This document shows, piece after piece, positions 5,566 to 5,685 of a stretch of 5,685 nucleotides of DNA. Both the position numbers and the translations under genes were made by a program. The notes under the pieces are model-generated. The model did not search any database, had not been told where the DNA came from, and worked only from the letters and a program-made list of their open reading frames with translations. The stretch comes from DAOUMU01 sp034409055 (GTDB lineage Bacteria; Chloroflexota; Anaerolineae; 4572-78; J111), in assembly GCA_034409055.1 (NCBI GenBank), contig DAOUMU010000552.1:1-5685 (forward strand). The letters run 5' to 3'. Within the stretch, counting starts at the first letter, position 1, and the number at the start of each line of letters is the position of its first letter.

Positions 5566-5685
5566 CCTACCCTCATGTCATTCCGAGGAGCGCAGCGACG
5601 AGGAATCTCCGGCAACGAAGACAAATTCAAGGCGAAATAGGAGATTCTTCACTCGCTGCGCTCGTTCAGAATGACATGGTAGGTA
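5566..5685. repeat. Dispersed repeat with about 45-base inverted arms (TGTCATTC type)
   Basis: The left arm (5566-5610) begins CCTACC, then ATGTCATTCCGA, GAGCGCAGCGA and GAATCTCC. The right arm (5640-5685) carries the reverse complements in the opposite order: GGAGATTC, TCGCTGCGCTC, TCAGAATGACAT and GGTAGGT. The arms match with small gaps around a spacer of about 29 bases. I recall the core word, TGTCATTC followed by GAATCTC, as a very common intergenic repeat in several phyla. The element may continue past the window edge. It has no open frame and no sign of a transposase. Confidence 0.75.

Larger units (their letters stand above)
5394..5685. other. Right-end intergenic region made largely of inverted repeats
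   Basis: Upstream of the membrane-protein gene there is no credible gene in 292 bases. The first 90 bases contain the ribosome binding site, a run of seven Cs (5431-5437) and unremarkable sequence that must hold the promoter, which I could not place. The rest consists of two unrelated inverted-repeat elements, at 5489-5546 and 5566-5685. The 75-residue minus-strand frame across this region is built from repeat DNA and is unlikely to be real. Confidence 0.55.

Noticed and set aside
5403..5630. A 75-codon minus-strand frame upstream of the membrane-protein gene
   Set aside because: It is composed mainly of the two inverted-repeat elements and has no family features; such frames are typical of repeat DNA.

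Overview
The window looks like chromosomal DNA from a free-living bacterium, most likely a member of the Chloroflexota (Anaerolineae-like). This rests on the four-domain S1 protein, a CarD-type RNA-polymerase-binding protein, a response-regulator/cyclase fusion, a DUF3754 membrane protein, and the style of the intergenic repeats. The lineage is inferred from general family knowledge, not from a search. No phage, plasmid, CRISPR, tRNA or rRNA feature was seen.

Layout. Positions 3-215 (+) hold the 3' end of an unrecognised protein cut by the window edge. Positions 216-686 are a 471-base non-coding stretch full of hairpins, ending in two terminator-like structures. The second of these lies only about 29 bases before the next start codon. 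Positions 687-2053 (+) form a tight two-gene operon: a four-S1-domain protein of the ribosomal protein S1 type, then a 69-residue protein made only of the CarD RNA-polymerase-interaction domain. Facing it from the right (-) is a REC-GAF-class III nucleotide cyclase gene ending at 2169. A further minus-strand gene at 4038-5393 encodes a two-helix membrane protein of the DUF3754/TMEM143 family. The gaps at 3741-4037 and 5394-5685 hold dispersed-repeat words and inverted repeats.

How the genes may work together. The S1-like/CarD-like pair joins translation (mRNA binding at the ribosome) with transcription initiation (RNA polymerase binding), which suggests a growth-linked housekeeping operon. 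Its leader could be under attenuation control. The cyclase probably turns a phosphorelay signal, with a GAF-sensed ligand, into cAMP. The DUF3754 protein has no known biochemical function, and the 297-base gap argues against its forming one simple operon with the cyclase. The most notable points are the tandem terminator-like leader with a duplicated stem arm, the one-domain CarD protein, and the density of palindromic repeats between genes. I found no clear evidence of a wholly new system.
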